DNA from: Puccinia triticina
Taxonomy: Eukaryota; Basidiomycota; Pucciniomycetes; Pucciniales; Pucciniaceae
DNA: 64,000 bases
Assembly: GCF_026914185.1 (NCBI RefSeq)
Contig: NC_070563.1
Location: forward strand, 6,469,001-6,533,000
Direction of reading: 5' to 3'
The stretch's first letter is position 1. Each line of letters opens with the position of its first letter. Under the pieces are notes generated by a model that did not search any database, was not told the DNA's origin, and was given only the letters and a program-made list of their open reading frames with translations. Below, piece by piece: positions 1 through 11,030 of this stretch. Made by a program: the position numbers and the translations under genes.

Positions 1-1
1 A

Positions 2-1321
2 ATACTCCGCAAAGATTTTATCATCGATCCATATCAAATTGACGAGGCTAGATGCTATGGGGCCGATACGATCTTGTTGATTGTCGCCTGCCTCAGTCTT
101 GATCAACTGAGGCTCCTCTACAACCACGCCAAATCACTCGGCATGGAGCCCCTCGTCGAAGTCGCCAATGCCGCCGAACTTGAAGTGGCACTCCAGATTA
201 GGCCCCGAGTGATTGGTGTCAACAATCGGAACTTGCACGATTTCCGGGTCGACATGAGTACCACCTCGAAGATGCTGGATGAACTGAACGCGCGAAACTC
301 TACTCAGAACGGAAACTCCGACGAGATCATCATGTGCGCTCTCAGTGGAATCTCAGGTCGAGCTGATGTCGAAAGATACGCTGCAGAGGGTGTTGGTGCT
401 GTCCTGGTTGGCGAGGCGCTGATGAAGGCCGAAGATAAAGTTAGCTTCGTCCACGACCTACTAGGCATCACACCTGCCCCGAAACTCACCAAGCGGAAAC
501 CACTCGTCAAGATCTGCGGGATCAAAACTGTCGAGGCAGCTCTTCACGCAACCAAGGCTGGAGCCGACCTTCTCGGCTTGATCTTTGTTCCGAAGAGTAA
601 ACGCTACGTTACGCCGCAACAAGCCGATGCGATTATCAAGGCAGTCCGCAAGTCGAGTGAAGAATCCCCGAAACCATCCCTAGAATCGGAAGAGAGCGAA
701 TTGGACACCACCGATTGGTTCAGTTTGCAATCGTCTCGGCTGCTTCAAAAACGCAGGACTCAGCGAAGACCATTGATCGTTGGCGTGTTCCAAAACTCGA
801 GCCTCAGTGAGATCGAGAAGATCGTCAACCAACTGGGAGATGCGATCGACTTGATCCAATTGCACGGCTCGGAAGACGTTCGGATGGCCAAGTTTCTATC
901 CAAACCGGTCATCAAAGCCTTCCACATCGATGTCGAAAAGGGGAGAAGAAGTCTTAACGAGTGTGAAGAGTCTTTCCAATCAGGATTCCAGAAAACCTTG
1001 TCGATGATCAACGAGCCCGGCATGCACGCATTCTCCATCCTGGACAGCGCCAGCCTCAGCCAATGTGGAGGGACCGGCCAAACCTTCAACTGGGACTCGG
1101 TCAAAACCCACCTGGCTTCCTCCACAACCACCCACCATAACCTGGTGATCGCTGGCGGATTGAACGCTCACAACGTCGCGAAGTGCATCGAGACTTTCGA
1201 CCCCTTCATTCTCGATATCTGTTCGGGAGTCGAGCTCGAGAACTGCGATAGTCAAGTGGCCGAGAATAAGGATTTCAAGAAGATTTCCCAAGTCATCGAC
1301 CTCATCAAATCCCATTCTTGA
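2..1321 (+). CDS. TRP1: Multifunctional tryptophan biosynthesis protein TRP1, C-terminal part (IGPS + PRAI), 5' end outside window
   Basis: The frame is open from base 2 and ends at TGA 1319-1321, so this is the last exon of a gene that begins before the window. The first part is the C-terminal half of indole-3-glycerol-phosphate synthase: it opens with LRKDFIIDPYQI, followed by EVANAAELEVAL, GVNNRNL and a phosphate-binding GVGAVLVGEALM segment. From about base 505 phosphoribosylanthranilate isomerase begins with VKICGIKT and continues through GLIFVPKSKRYV, IQLHG, GGTGQTFNW and IAGGLNAHNV. These domains catalyse two cytosolic steps from phosphoribosylanthranilate to indole-glycerol phosphate. 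In fungi they usually follow an N-terminal glutamine amidotransferase domain, which would lie off the left edge. A Ser/Glu-rich linker of about 45 residues (roughly 645-765) interrupts the isomerase. No frameshift or internal stop is visible, so the gene is probably functional. Confidence 0.95.
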   Translation: MLRKDFIIDPYQIDEARCYGADTILLIVACLSLDQLRLLYNHAKSLGMEPLVEVANAAELEVALQIRPRVIGVNNRNLHDFRVDMSTTSKMLDELNARNSTQNGNSDEIIMCALSGISGRADVERYAAEGVGAVLVGEALMKAEDKVSFVHDLLGITPAPKLTKRKPLVKICGIKTVEAALHATKAGADLLGLIFVPKSKRYVTPQQADAIIKAVRKSSEESPKPSLESEESELDTTDWFSLQSSRLLQKRRTQRRPLIVGVFQNSSLSEIEKIVNQLGDAIDLIQLHGSEDVRMAKFLSKPVIKAFHIDVEKGRRSLNECEESFQSGFQKTLSMINEPGMHAFSILDSASLSQCGGTGQTFNWDSVKTHLASSTTTHHNLVIAGGLNAHNVAKCIETFDPFILDICSGVELENCDSQVAENKDFKKISQVIDLIKSHS

Positions 1322-2269
1322 TCATCCCTCTTTCCTTTGCTGCCCATCATCATCTTTATCCACCTTTGCTTGTATTCTGTGTTTTTCCCCAGCACGTTTC
1401 TTTTTGTACAATCATCATCCCCGTATCTTATCCATGCAACACCTCCATTGTTTGATTACATAGATAAAACTAGAATAACGCAAGATATGAGATCGAATGC
1501 AGCATTATATTTTTCTTATTGAACAAAAAATCAAGGTATAATTTGCTCAACCGGTGTAGCTTCGTGAAATCGAACTAAACAAGATTAGGGAAGAAGCCAA
1601 TGAGCGAGAAATTGTGTGGGACACTGAGAAGATCTTGGCGCCTTCCCCTCCCATGACGCCCAACGGGTTCAACATGATGGAGGCACATTCTCTAGCGAGC
1701 GTGTACAGCCTCTCCGTCGAACGCACGAAGTGCGGGAGAGGCTTGTGTCTAAAACACGCATGCTCGCGTGTCACGGTTGGGCTTCTGAGGTCCTTTTTTT
1801 TTTGTAAAAATCCTGTAGATTACACACAACCACCAGGGGATAATGAAGTTGGGCAGGGTGTGCCCAAGATGGAGGTCTTCATCCCCATCAAGAAGGATCT
1901 TGAATTTTTCAGAAATTATATGTGTAGGATTTTTTACAAGCCAATTTTAGTCCAGCATGACTTTTTTTTTTCTTCAAACCAAACCATTCCTTATGTAATC
2001 AATAGAGGACAAGATGGCCATCCCAGGATAGTAATCAGAATTTTGTGAAGGAGGGATCCTGGTTGAGAAGCCAAGAATCAACTTCAGTTCAATCCTGAAG
2101 AGTCAGATTTTCAAACTTTTGAAATCTTGAAAAAATTCCTGCTGGTCCAATTTTCAGAATATTCTTTTGAAAATTGGATGAGCAGATCCGCACAATCCTC
2201 CTCTATCTCCCAACCAGCTTTATACCTGGGGAGATGGATGTACAAGAGCTACAGCCGTGCAAAAGTCGG
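1322..2269. other. Intergenic region downstream of TRP1
   Basis: AT-rich sequence with T runs at about 1790-1800 and 1963-1970. Short open frames show no recognisable domain. The TRP1 polyadenylation site presumably lies in the first few hundred bases, but no single signal stands out. Confidence 0.5.
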
Positions 2270-2831
2270 TGTGAGAATAAAGGCTGGTATGTTGGTAGAA
2301 ATGTCTGCTCACTGCCCTCTTCAAGATTATATATGTCTGGGCTGTGTGATTATTGGTAACTCGGCTCCACACTGCTACTATCTGCTAGCCTTCAGCCCTC
2401 CTCTCTGAGCCTGATCTATAGCGTAATAATCCGCAAGTGAATGAAGCTCCGCACTCCGCAAGCACAGAATCCGCAAGTAACGCTGCAAGTAATGATAAGG
2501 TCACTCAAAACTCTCCTAATACTCTAGTACGTCCATTAGTGTAAGTACAATAATGAGTAATCCATAAGATGATAGGATAATCCCCCCTTTTCCAAGAGAG
2601 AAGAGAAACCGTGAGCCCTTCCCCCATCCTTCCCTCCACGCATGTCACCGTTCCCACCCAATCCTGCAGGTCCAACACTTTTGCGCACTAGTCCTTCAGC
2701 TCCGCCCGCTTTCCACACGTCATTGTCCCAGACTCCGCTCCTCTCCAACACTTGCCCTCCCACCATCCTCTGTCTAGCTCCCGCCAGTCAATCTCTCACC
2801 ACTGCCTCCGCCCCAGTTCCACCCGCTGGTG
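2270..2831 (-). repeat. Left (3') LTR, truncated
   Basis: Aligns nearly base for base with 4773-5334, including the shared segment starting GTGAATGAAGCTC and the C-rich block with the GCCCTTCCCCCATCC segment. Similarity stops after TTCCACCCGCT, where unrelated sequence begins just before a small inverted-repeat element. Confidence 0.8.
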
Positions 2832-2842
2832 GAACCCTCTTC

Positions 2843-3248
2843 CAAGGGTGGGCAGTTACGTTATCAAGTTATCCATTAATTTTATCTGTAAGTTAGATTT
2901 TGGTGGCTTATATCTTTGTTTATGGGCAATTCAAATAAAACAAAGCTTTATGTGGTTATAATTAATCTTTTTTTCCACTTTGGAGACATAGGCTTTACCT
3001 CTGTAAAAAATTATCCGTGAAAAGAAACCACAAATTAGTTATCAAAGCAAATAGTTACTGATAACTGAATTTTTGACCTAGATTTAATGATTAAAAAGCA
3101 ACCAGTGAGCCAATATGTAAATACAATGAATATATGTTAGGAGGACTATCAAGCAACAAAAAGATACAAGAACAACTCTATTGCACACCTCTACAGCTTT
3201 TTACAGTCAGTTGCAGACAGATTTTCATCTGGATAACTACCCACCCTT
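2843..3248. mobile_element. Small inverted-repeat element of the CAAGGGTGGGC family
   Basis: Left end CAAGGGTGGGCAGTTACGTT and right end GGATAACTACCCACCCTT are inverted copies (AAGGGTGGG[C/T]AGTTA). The termini match the 639-bp element at 41571-42209, which has an 8-bp target duplication. Here the flanks (CCCTCTTC and GCAAGTTC) do not match, so the insertion is old or one end is rearranged. Confidence 0.55.
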
Positions 3249-3511
3249 GCAAGTTCAGCCAACACAGCACCTGTGTCATTACAAATATTCGACTCCAAAC
3301 CAAAGATGCATGTGGCACCATCCTTGGTTTGAAACCAACATCTGGCTAGAGCTGGGCGAGCTCAGCTCCAGCATCAGATTTTTTACAAGTCATCAAACTT
3401 CTTAATATAAAGATACACTATAAGATGGTGATCAAGCCTGATTATGCTGGAAATATTGATAATTTTTCACTCTCTTGAGAAAACTTGCTGAAATTAAATT
3501 GAAATGCAGCT

Positions 3512-3690
3512 ACAGTCTTGCAGCTCCTCACAGCTCAACCCAGCTCCCACATACACTCAGGTGCAGTCTTGAAGCTCCTCACAGCTCAACCCAGCTCCCA
3601 CCCACACTCAGGTACAGTATTGCAGCTCCTCCCAGCTCCTCCCAGCTCAACCCAGCTCCCACCTACACTGCGGTACAGTCTTGCAGATCG
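3512..3690. repeat. Tandem repeat, about 60 bp, near 3.5 copies
   Basis: Units carry CACAGCTCAACCCAGCTCCC followed by an ACACTCAGGT[G/A]CAGT spacer. They overlap the end of the gag-like frame and probably extended it. Confidence 0.7.
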
Positions 3691-4476
3691 TGGAGCTGGA
3701 GCGGCGGCTGCAGGTGCTTTGGCCACTGGTTGCTCCTTTGGTTGCTTGTGCACCGCCTTCTGCATGAACAGTTTCAGCTCCTTCAGCATATCCGTCAGAT
3801 CATTCACATCTTTGACCGTGACTGGCGCCTGCGGAGCCGGTTCCGCCCTTACAGCCACCTCTCCTTGGCTGTTGTTCATAAGCTCCAATACCTCAAGTTC
3901 CGCCTTGACGGGGGACCGTAGCTCCTTCATGCTGGGCAACAGCTTTGGCCCTCCAAGTTGTGGTTTAACCATCAAACCCCGCTTGTTGAGCCCACGCAGC
4001 ACCTTCTCCGTGAATGTCCAATCAAATCCCTTCAAGAAGATCCACTTGGTCGTGCCCATGTCGGCCCTCACTATTTCTTTCTGCTCCAAATACCGTAGAA
4101 CCTGGTCAAAGCTGGTAATATAGGACACGTACTCCGATCTAGTCCGGACACCACCTTTTTCCGCACATTCCAAAGCCACCTTCTCCAGGTCACTTTCCCA
4201 ATACCTGGGCCTGCAATCTTCCCACCACTCGATTATCTCCTCCTTGAGCTTGGTCCAATCCTTCTTCTCAAACCCCTTCATGTCCTCCACCTCCTGCAAG
4301 TTCTCGCCCTCCGGAAAGAAGTTGACCACCTGGTATGCTTTATCAGCATCAGTCAGGCCTTCCTGTGGGGCTTCCCTTTCAAACTGGTTGATGAAGCGCT
4401 CCACTTCCACCTCTAAGAACTTAAGGTGTTGATAATCCCTTGGCCGCATCTTCTCTCTGCTTGGCGCAGGGGCCAC
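3586..4476 (-). CDS. Retrotransposon Gag-like protein
   Basis: A 296-codon frame on the minus strand between two LTRs. The first 220 residues are helical and charged, with segments such as FINQFEREAP, VNFFPEGENLQ, WTKLKEEIIEWWEDCRPRYW and KWIFLKGFDWTFTEKVLRGL. This pattern fits the capsid part of rust Ty3/Gypsy-like Gag proteins. An Ala/Pro-rich stretch (KAPAAAAPAPR) follows, and the frame then runs into a tandem repeat at 3512-3690, so the natural C-terminus is unclear. No CCHC zinc knuckle is visible. An upstream minus-strand stretch in another frame (4413-4697) may be the original N-terminus lost by a frameshift. Gag would coat element RNA in cytoplasmic particles; that role is from family knowledge. 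Confidence 0.65.
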   Translation of the reverse strand: MAPAPSREKMRPRDYQHLKFLEVEVERFINQFEREAPQEGLTDADKAYQVVNFFPEGENLQEVEDMKGFEKKDWTKLKEEIIEWWEDCRPRYWESDLEKVALECAEKGGVRTRSEYVSYITSFDQVLRYLEQKEIVRADMGTTKWIFLKGFDWTFTEKVLRGLNKRGLMVKPQLGGPKLLPSMKELRSPVKAELEVLELMNNSQGEVAVRAEPAPQAPVTVKDVNDLTDMLKELKLFMQKAVHKQPKEQPVAKAPAAAAPAPRSARLYRSVGGSWVELGGAGRSCNTVPECGWELG

Positions 4477-4772
4477 AGGTTGTTGTCCATGATCTTGTCT
4501 TCCGTCTCCTCTGGTTGAACTCTTCCGCTCACTGTCCCTCCAGTCAACACCCCCGGTTGGTTGTTCAGAGTGCTACGCTGATACAGCTGTCGCCTCTTTC
4601 CCGCGATTGACTGATTAGGAGAAAACTGACTGTGCACTGACAAAAAGGATAATTGTCCTAGCAAGTCTCTTGGTCTTCCAGCTGCTCCCAACCACAACTG
4701 TGTTTTGGCGGGTCTTGAGGAAGAGCCTTCTCTGCTTTCCTAAGTTACTGGATTCCCGGACAGACCCCCACT

Positions 4773-5627
4773 TGTGAGAATAAAGGCTGGTATTTCAGTA
4801 GAAATGTCCACTAACAGCCCTCTTCAAGATTCTATACGTCTGGGCTGTGTGATTATCAATAACTCGGCTCTGCACTGCTACTATCTGCTAGCCTTCAGCC
4901 CTCCTCTCTGAGCCTGATCTATAGCGTAATAATCCGCAAGTGAATGAAGCTCTGCACTCCGCAAGCACAGAATCCGCAAGTAACGCTGCAAGTAATGATA
5001 AGGTCACTCAAAACTCTCCTAATACTCTAGTACGTCCATTAGTGTAAGTACAATAATGAGTAATCCATAAGATGATAGGATAATCCCCCCTTTTCCAAGA
5101 GAGAAGAGAAACCGTGAGCCCTTCCCCCATCCTTCCCTCCACGCATGTCACCGTTCCCACCCAATCCCGCAGGTCCAACACTTTCCCGCACTAGTCCTTC
5201 AGCTCCGCCCGCTTTTGGCATGTCATTGTCCCAGACTCCGCTCCTCTCCGATGCTTGCCCTCCCACCTTCCTCTGTCTAGCCCCCGCCAGTCAGTCTCTC
5301 ACCACCGCCTCCGCCCCAGTTCCACCCGCTTCAGCCAAAACAGCTCACCTGCTGATGCGCCGCTGCTACCAGTCCACGTGTGTAGTCTGCTGCAGTCCGG
5401 CCCTGTCTTTCTGCTCCAGTCCAAATACACAATCCAAAATCCGCGACCCGCAATCCGTGCATTCCATCTGCGCGCGACTTTCCGTAAGCTTTCTTAGCGT
5501 GCTTTTCTGACATCATCCTCAGTGCTTATGTCACTGGAATGCACTCTGCCTGAGCCGCTCTGTGCATTCCCGCCCGCACTATCTCCGAGTGGACATTCTA
5601 CCACGCATGCCTATATAAATCACCACA
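4773..5627 (-). repeat. Right (5') LTR
   Basis: An 855-bp repeat starting TGTGAGAA and ending CACCACA. Its first 560 bp match the left LTR. A TATATAAA run lies at about 5612-5619, close to the outer end. The outer border rests on the TG/CA ends and a 4-bp TCGG match, so it is moderately secure. Confidence 0.65.
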
Positions 5628-6691
5628 TCGGCTACACCAAAACTGGCCAACCGTGATGCGGTTGTAAGTTGGTTTAAGCTTTGGGGGGGGGGGGGGGTGG
5701 CTCCACAACCAGGGCTTCCCGCCCCCCGCAGAAGAGGGACTTCCACAACTTTGATTCTCTAGCTGCTCCAATTGGAAGACTTGATCACAATGGCCACCAC
5801 CTAACCCTACCCGGCCAGGTAGAAAATCCCAATGAGAATGGTAAAGGCACTGTTAAGATCTTGAAAAGAAAAAGGGTCAGCCTCAATTCACTGCAAACTT
5901 TTACTTTGTGCACTCCACATTTTTGGCTTTGGGGGGCCAGCGCTCCAAAAAAGGTGGAGTGCCTTGATTTTGTACTCCCAAAACATGGAGTCCCCAGATG
6001 GGCACTTCATGTTTATTGGAGTACACAACTGGGTACTCCAAAATTGACCAAAATAGGGGAGTGCAGCTAGATGCACTCCACAAAAAATGGAGTGCAAGCC
6101 CAAGCACTCCACCTTTTCAGTGAAGGATTTTGGCTTTGCACTCCAGCTGCCAAATACCAAATGGAGTGCATTGGGGTGCACTCCAACTCTCCTTTTTTTT
6201 GAGTGCCCACAGAAATCACACCTCTACATGATTGGGCGGACCGGTCATTGAGGGGACTCACACCTCTCGATGACCGGCACGGACTGGTCATCAGTCACAC
6301 CTCCCAATGACTGACAAAGACCGGGCATCAAGTGTTGCAGTGATGAACCTGGAACAGCAGAAGAGAATGATGATGGTCGTGGAAGGATGATCATTGCATC
6401 AGAGAGGAAAAACAAGGAGAAGAAGACTGAAAGAGAGAGAGAAAGAAAAACAGGAAAACACTCACCTGGAACAGCAGAAGAGAATGATGATGGTTGTGGA
6501 AGGATGAGGAAAGAGAGCCTTCCACGTCTGCTGCTCCAGGTGACTACAATGGTGAAATGTCACAGACTGTGATATGCAGAAAACAGGTTTGAAGCAGAAA
6601 CAGAAGAGAGAAGAAAACAAACACTACACAAGCTCAACATCAAGGGTAATAACACCTCCTCTTGATGATTGGCCATCACCAGTCATTGAGG

Positions 6692-7146
6692 CAACAGTGG
6701 GTCAGCTACTCTAACATAGCTGTTAGCGTAGCATAGCGCAGCGCAAATGCGCTATTTTTAAGTGTAGCGTTAGCGCAATTGCGCGCATCTGCGCTAACGC
6801 TATGCGCAAAGGATGCAAAGCTATTTTAGCTTTTAGCATAGCGTTAGCGCAGATGCGCGCAATTGCGCTAACGCTAAGCACGCAAGGCGCAAAAGAGCGC
6901 GCGCTATGCTGCGCTAAAGCGTTTTTTGCGGCAAAAAAGTGCCTTTTTTCCGCTAAAAGCGCCTTAGCGCAACGTAGCGGCTGTAGTGCAGCGCTAACGC
7001 TAAACAAAAATTGGTATGCTGTTAGCGCCGCTGAAAATTAGTGAAGCGTAGCGGCGCTAACGCTATTCAAAAAAGTTTGGCGCTTTTTGCCGCTACGCTA
7101 GACTTTAGGGCTAAAATAGCGTAGTTTAGCGTAGCGGCCCACTGTT
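6692..7146. mobile_element. hAT-like miniature element with GCGCTA-type subterminal words
   Basis: Ends are CAACAGTGGGTCAGCTAC and, inverted, AACAGTGGGCCGCTACGC. Flanks CATTGAGG (6684-6691) and GATTGAGG (7147-7154) match at 7 of 8 positions, fitting an 8-bp hAT duplication. The interior is almost wholly made of GCGCTAACGCTA / TAGCGTTAGCGC words on both strands, able to fold into many hairpins. No protein is encoded. Confidence 0.7.
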
Positions 7147-7822
7147 GATTGAGGGGAGTAACATCTCCTTTCAATGACTGGTCTGTGCCGGTCATTGAGG
7201 GGAGTAACATCTCCTTTCAATGACCGGTCTATGCCAGTCATTAAGGGGAGTAACATCTCCTCTCAATGACCAGTCTGTGCCGGTCATTGAGGGGAGTAAC
7301 ATCTCCTCTCAATGACCGGTCTGTGCCAGCCATTGAGGGGAGTAACATCTCCTCTCAATGACCGGTCTGTGCTGGTCACCAAGGGGAGTAGCACCTCCTC
7401 TCAATGACCGGTCAGACCGGTCATTGAGGGGAATAACAAATTCTCTGGATTACCAGTCATCAAGGAGAGGTGCTACTCCTCTTGATGACCGGTCTTTACC
7501 CGCCATTGAGGGGACTCACACCTCCTCTTGTTGAACAGTATGCACCGGTCATCCAGAGGAGGTGTTATTCCCCTCAATGACCAGTGTGTAATGACCGGCA
7601 CAGACCGGTCATTGAGGGGAGGTGCTACTCCTCTCAATGACCGGCACAGACCGGTCATCAAGGGGAGGTGCTACTCCTCTCAATAACCGGCACAGACCGG
7701 TCGTAAAGGGGAGATGTTACTCCCCTCAATGACTGGCACAGACCGGTTATCAAGGGAAGATGTTACTCCCCTCAATGACTGGAACAGACCAGTCATCAAG
7801 AGGAGATGTTACTCCCCTCAAT

Positions 7823-8480
7823 CAACGATGCATCTATTACGCTATATGTAATTAGCGCCGCTAAAAAAGTAGCTTAGCGCTTGCCGCTAATAATCTGGGC
7901 AGTTAGCAATAGCGGTAACGGTCCAGTGCTACATATAGCGCGTAGCGCAGCAACACCCTTGCTACACTATTTCCCTGTGCCATGTAGTTTAGGTTTTATT
8001 AAGGCGCTAACACTAAAAATAGCTGTTTTTTAGCGCCAAAGCCGCTACACCCGCTAAAACATTGCTACATGCCAGTTTAGCGGGATAAACGCTAAATATT
8101 CAAACTAGCGCAAATTAGCGCAGTAATTAGCGCATCAATAGCTTATAGATTCTGGAGCTAGAGGTCTGGTTTTCTCCCAGATGAGATAAATACCACTAAT
8201 TATTCAATATTACCGCTAATTATTTGTTAAATTAGTGTAGCAATAAGGAACGCTAATATATTGCTATGTTAGCGCAGAGTTGCTAGATATAGCTGAAGCG
8301 CAGTGATCAGACGCTAAAACCGCTACTTTCTAGCAATCAAAATCTATGATTTTTTTCTGAATTAAAAGTTAGCTGTAACTGTAATACCACCAACACTACA
8401 ATTTAGTTTAGCGTAGCAGTGTTAAAAACCCGCTAATTTAGGGTATTACACGCTAACTGTAGCGTAATAGATGCATCGTT
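7823..8480. mobile_element. hAT-like miniature element inserted in the GACCGGTCAT array
   Basis: Both ends read CAACGATGCATCTATTACGC (the right one inverted and lacking the outermost base). Flanks CCCTCAAT (7815-7822) and GCCTCAAT (8481-8488) match at 7 of 8 positions. The interior is rich in TAGCG and CGCTAA words like the element at 6692, but its termini differ, so it is a related subfamily. Confidence 0.7.
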
Positions 8481-9359
8481 GCCTCAATGAACAGCACAGA
8501 CTGGTCATCAAGAGGAGATGTTACTTCCCTCAATGACCGGTGATGGACGGTCATCAAGAGGAGATGTTATTACCCTTGATGAATGGTCTGTGCTGGTCAT
8601 TGGGAGGAGAAGCACCTCCCTTCAATGAATGGTCTGCCCCGGTCATTGGGAGGAGTAGAACCTCCCCTTGATGACCGGTATACACCGGTCATTGAGAGAA
8701 GTAGCACCTCCCCTCAATGACTGGTACACACCGGTCATCCAGAGAAGTTGTTATTCCCCTTGATGACCGGTCTGACTGGTCATCAAGAGGAGATGTTACT
8801 CCCCTCAATGACCAGTGTGTACCGGTCATCAAGCGGAGGTGTTATTAGCCTTGATGACCGGTCTGTGCCAGTCATTGGGAGGTGTGACTGATGACTGGTC
8901 CGCGCCGGTAATTGAGAGGTGTGATTGATGACCGGTCTGCGCCGGTCAACATGAGGTGTTAGTTCCCTCAATTACCGGTAGAGACCAGTCATTGAGAGGT
9001 GTGCTTCCCCTCAATGACCGGCGGTCCGGCACAGACCGTTCATTGAGAGATGTTAATCCGCTCGATGCCGGTCTGTACTGGTGATGGAAATCAGGAGGTG
9101 AAAGCTGGCATTGAGTGGGGTGTGTTTGTACATAGCCCGCTCAATGGCCAGACATCCTCTAGTATGCTTGCAATGCCGGATATCAGACATGTGTGGGGTT
9201 GAAGTTGTAGGCAATCTAGCTCTGGCTGGAGTGCACAGTACTTCACTCCCCTTTTGAGGAGGAGAAATATCAGGAATGGAGTGCTGGGGGAATGCACTCC
9301 AGTCTGATGGAGTGAGATTCATGGGCACTCATTACATTTCCTGGCCACTGGAGTTCTTT

Positions 9360-9472
9360 CACTGTGGAGAAAACTCAAGAAATTGCTGTCAATTGACATG
9401 CAATATTACAAAGGGGCCTTTGTAATATGGCATGTCAACTGACAGCAGTTTCTTAAGTTTTTTTCCACAGTG
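9360..9472. mobile_element. 113-bp palindromic CACTA-like miniature element
   Basis: It starts CACTGTGGAGAAAACTCAAG and ends with the inverted counterpart; the whole element is a near-continuous palindrome centred on AAAGGGGCCTTT. The same triplet, TTT, flanks both sides (9357-9359 and 9473-9475), fitting the 3-bp duplication of CACTA transposons. Confidence 0.7.
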
Positions 9473-9632
9473 TTTGGGGTGCACTCCAAATAGTCTTGAG
9501 TCCCTTGTTCTGCACTCCAATTGACTTGGAGTACTCTAGTCTGTACTCCCCCAATCATCAGAGTGCACACTAGATACACTCACTTTTGGAGTGCTTTTGG
9601 GTTTTTTTTGCAGCGTATTTAGGCTGACCCTT

Positions 9633-10160
9633 TATTTCTTTTGTCAAGTCTATCATCTACTCCTACTGGCTAAGAAATCAAATTAAGATTCCAAATAAAG
9701 AGTGAATTGTCCATCATCACAAAAACAATTGAGGATGAAAAAAAAAGTAAAATGTGTGGGCGTGGCAATCAGGGAATTGGAAAAAGTGAGCACACCAGAG
9801 CTGTATCTCATCCGTATTGGTTGCATCTTCCTCAGTTATTTTCAGCTCTTCCTTGCGGTTGTCCAAGGATTGTTTTATCCCTGTAGTGACAAATACTTCC
9901 AGCCCATGCCCAAACGCACTCACAAAGGGTGGTCCAGCTCTGAGGGGTGAAAAAGATCCTTGAGTTTGGTGTTATGTTGCTGGAATTTTTTGGCTTCCAA
10001 TTTGTGAGGAGTGTCAAAGAAAATCAATGGCTATTTTGTAGCTTGTAATCAATCAAGAATAATCACTTGAATGCAGCAGCATAGGTCAGTTTACCAAATA
10101 GCTGGGCTTGATTGTCATTCTTGGGGTGGACAGTCTTCAAGAGAGTTTTTTCTTTCTTCT
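9633..10160. other. Unannotated spacer left of the 28-bp repeat array
   Basis: AT-rich sequence between the large inverted-repeat element and the first minisatellite array. I see no conserved coding signal or repeat in it. Confidence 0.4.
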
Positions 10161-11030
10161 GTGCTTTTGGCACACTCCTATTAGGGAGTGTGCTTTGGCA
10201 CACTCCTATCACGGAGTGTGCTTTGGCACACTCCTATCACGGAGTGTGCTTTGGCACACTCCTATCACGGAGTGTGCTTTGGCACACTCCTATCACGGAG
10301 TGTGCTTTGGCACACTCCTATCACGGAGTGTGCTTTGGCACACTCCTATCACGGAGTGTGCTTTGGCACACTCCTATCACGGAGTGTGCTTTGGCACACT
10401 CCTATCACGGAGTGTGCTTTGGCACACTCCTATCACGGAGTGTGCTTTGGCACACTCCTATCACGGAGTGTGCTTTGGCACACTCCTATCACGGAGTGTG
10501 CTTTGGCACACTCCTATCACGGAGTGTGCTTTGGCACACTCCTATCACGGAGTGTGCTTTGGCACACTCCTATCACGGAGTGTGCTTTGGCACACTCCTA
10601 TCACAGAGTGTGCTTTGGCACACTCCTATCACAGAGTGTGCTTTGGCACACTCCTATCACAGAGTGTGCTTTGGCACACTCCTATCACGGAGTGTGCTTT
10701 GGCACACTCCTATTAGGGAGTGTGCTTTGGCACACTCCTATTACGGAGTGTGCTTTGGCACACTCCTATTATGGAGTGTGCTTTGGCACACTCCTATTAC
10801 GGAGTGTGCTTTGGCACACTCCTATTACGGAGTGTGCTTTGGCACACTCCTATTACGGAGTGTGCTTTGGCACACTCCTATTATGGAGTGTACTTTGGCA
10901 CACTCCTATTACGGAGTGTGCTTTGGCATACTCCTATTACAGAGTGTGCTTTGGCATACTCCTATTACGGAGTGTGCTTTGGCATACTCCTATTACATTA
11001 CGGAGTGTACTTTGGCACACTCCTATTACA
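10161..11030 (+). repeat. 28-bp hairpin minisatellite, array 1 (about 31 units)
   Basis: Each unit is CTTTGG, then CACACTCC, a TATCAC or TATTAC loop, then GGAGTGTG, so every unit holds a perfect 8-bp hairpin stem. Most units to about 10705 are identical TATCAC types, a few with A for G before the second arm. From 10705 to the right end TATTAC types dominate, with scattered substitutions and one 5-bp insertion near 10995. No unit contains a stop in any forward frame. Because 28 leaves remainder 1 on division by 3, each frame reads the same 28-residue peptide repeat (HTPITECALAHSY and so on). I do not regard these frames as genes. Confidence 0.97.

Larger units (their letters stand above)
2270..5627 (-). 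mobile_element. Gag-only LTR retroelement in minus orientation
   Basis: Two direct repeats of over 560 bp bracket a minus-strand gag-like frame. Both begin TGTGAGAATAAAGGCTGGTA. The right copy ends in CACA at 5627, giving TG...CA ends, and TCGG flanks both outer borders (2266-2269 and 5628-5631), a likely 4-bp target duplication. On the minus strand, two bases after the right LTR, comes TGGGGGTCTGTCCGGG, a plausible tRNA primer-binding site. No protease, reverse transcriptase or integrase is present, so the element would depend on other elements for mobility. The left LTR is broken at about 2832. Orientation follows the gag frame. Confidence 0.75.
5872..9632. mobile_element. Large terminal-inverted-repeat element with nested insertions
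   Basis: The left end AAGGGTCAGCCTCAATTCAC and the right end, read on the minus strand as AAGGGTCAGCCTAAATACGC, form an inverted repeat that continues into CTGCAAA. Inside each end is an array of GGAGTGCA/TGCACTCC words (about 5910-6200 and 9225-9590). Further in are arrays of GACCGGTCATTGAGGGGAG-type palindromes (6225-6310, 7145-7822, 8481-9090). No transposase is visible, so this is non-autonomous. Three smaller elements are nested in it (6692-7146, 7823-8480, 9360-9472). A 46-bp segment containing GGAACAGCAGAAGAGAATGA is duplicated at about 6350 and 6470. I could not resolve a target duplication. Confidence 0.65.

Noticed and set aside
3518..4123. Plus-strand 201-codon frame
   Set aside because: Antisense to the gag-like frame and partly made of tandem repeat.
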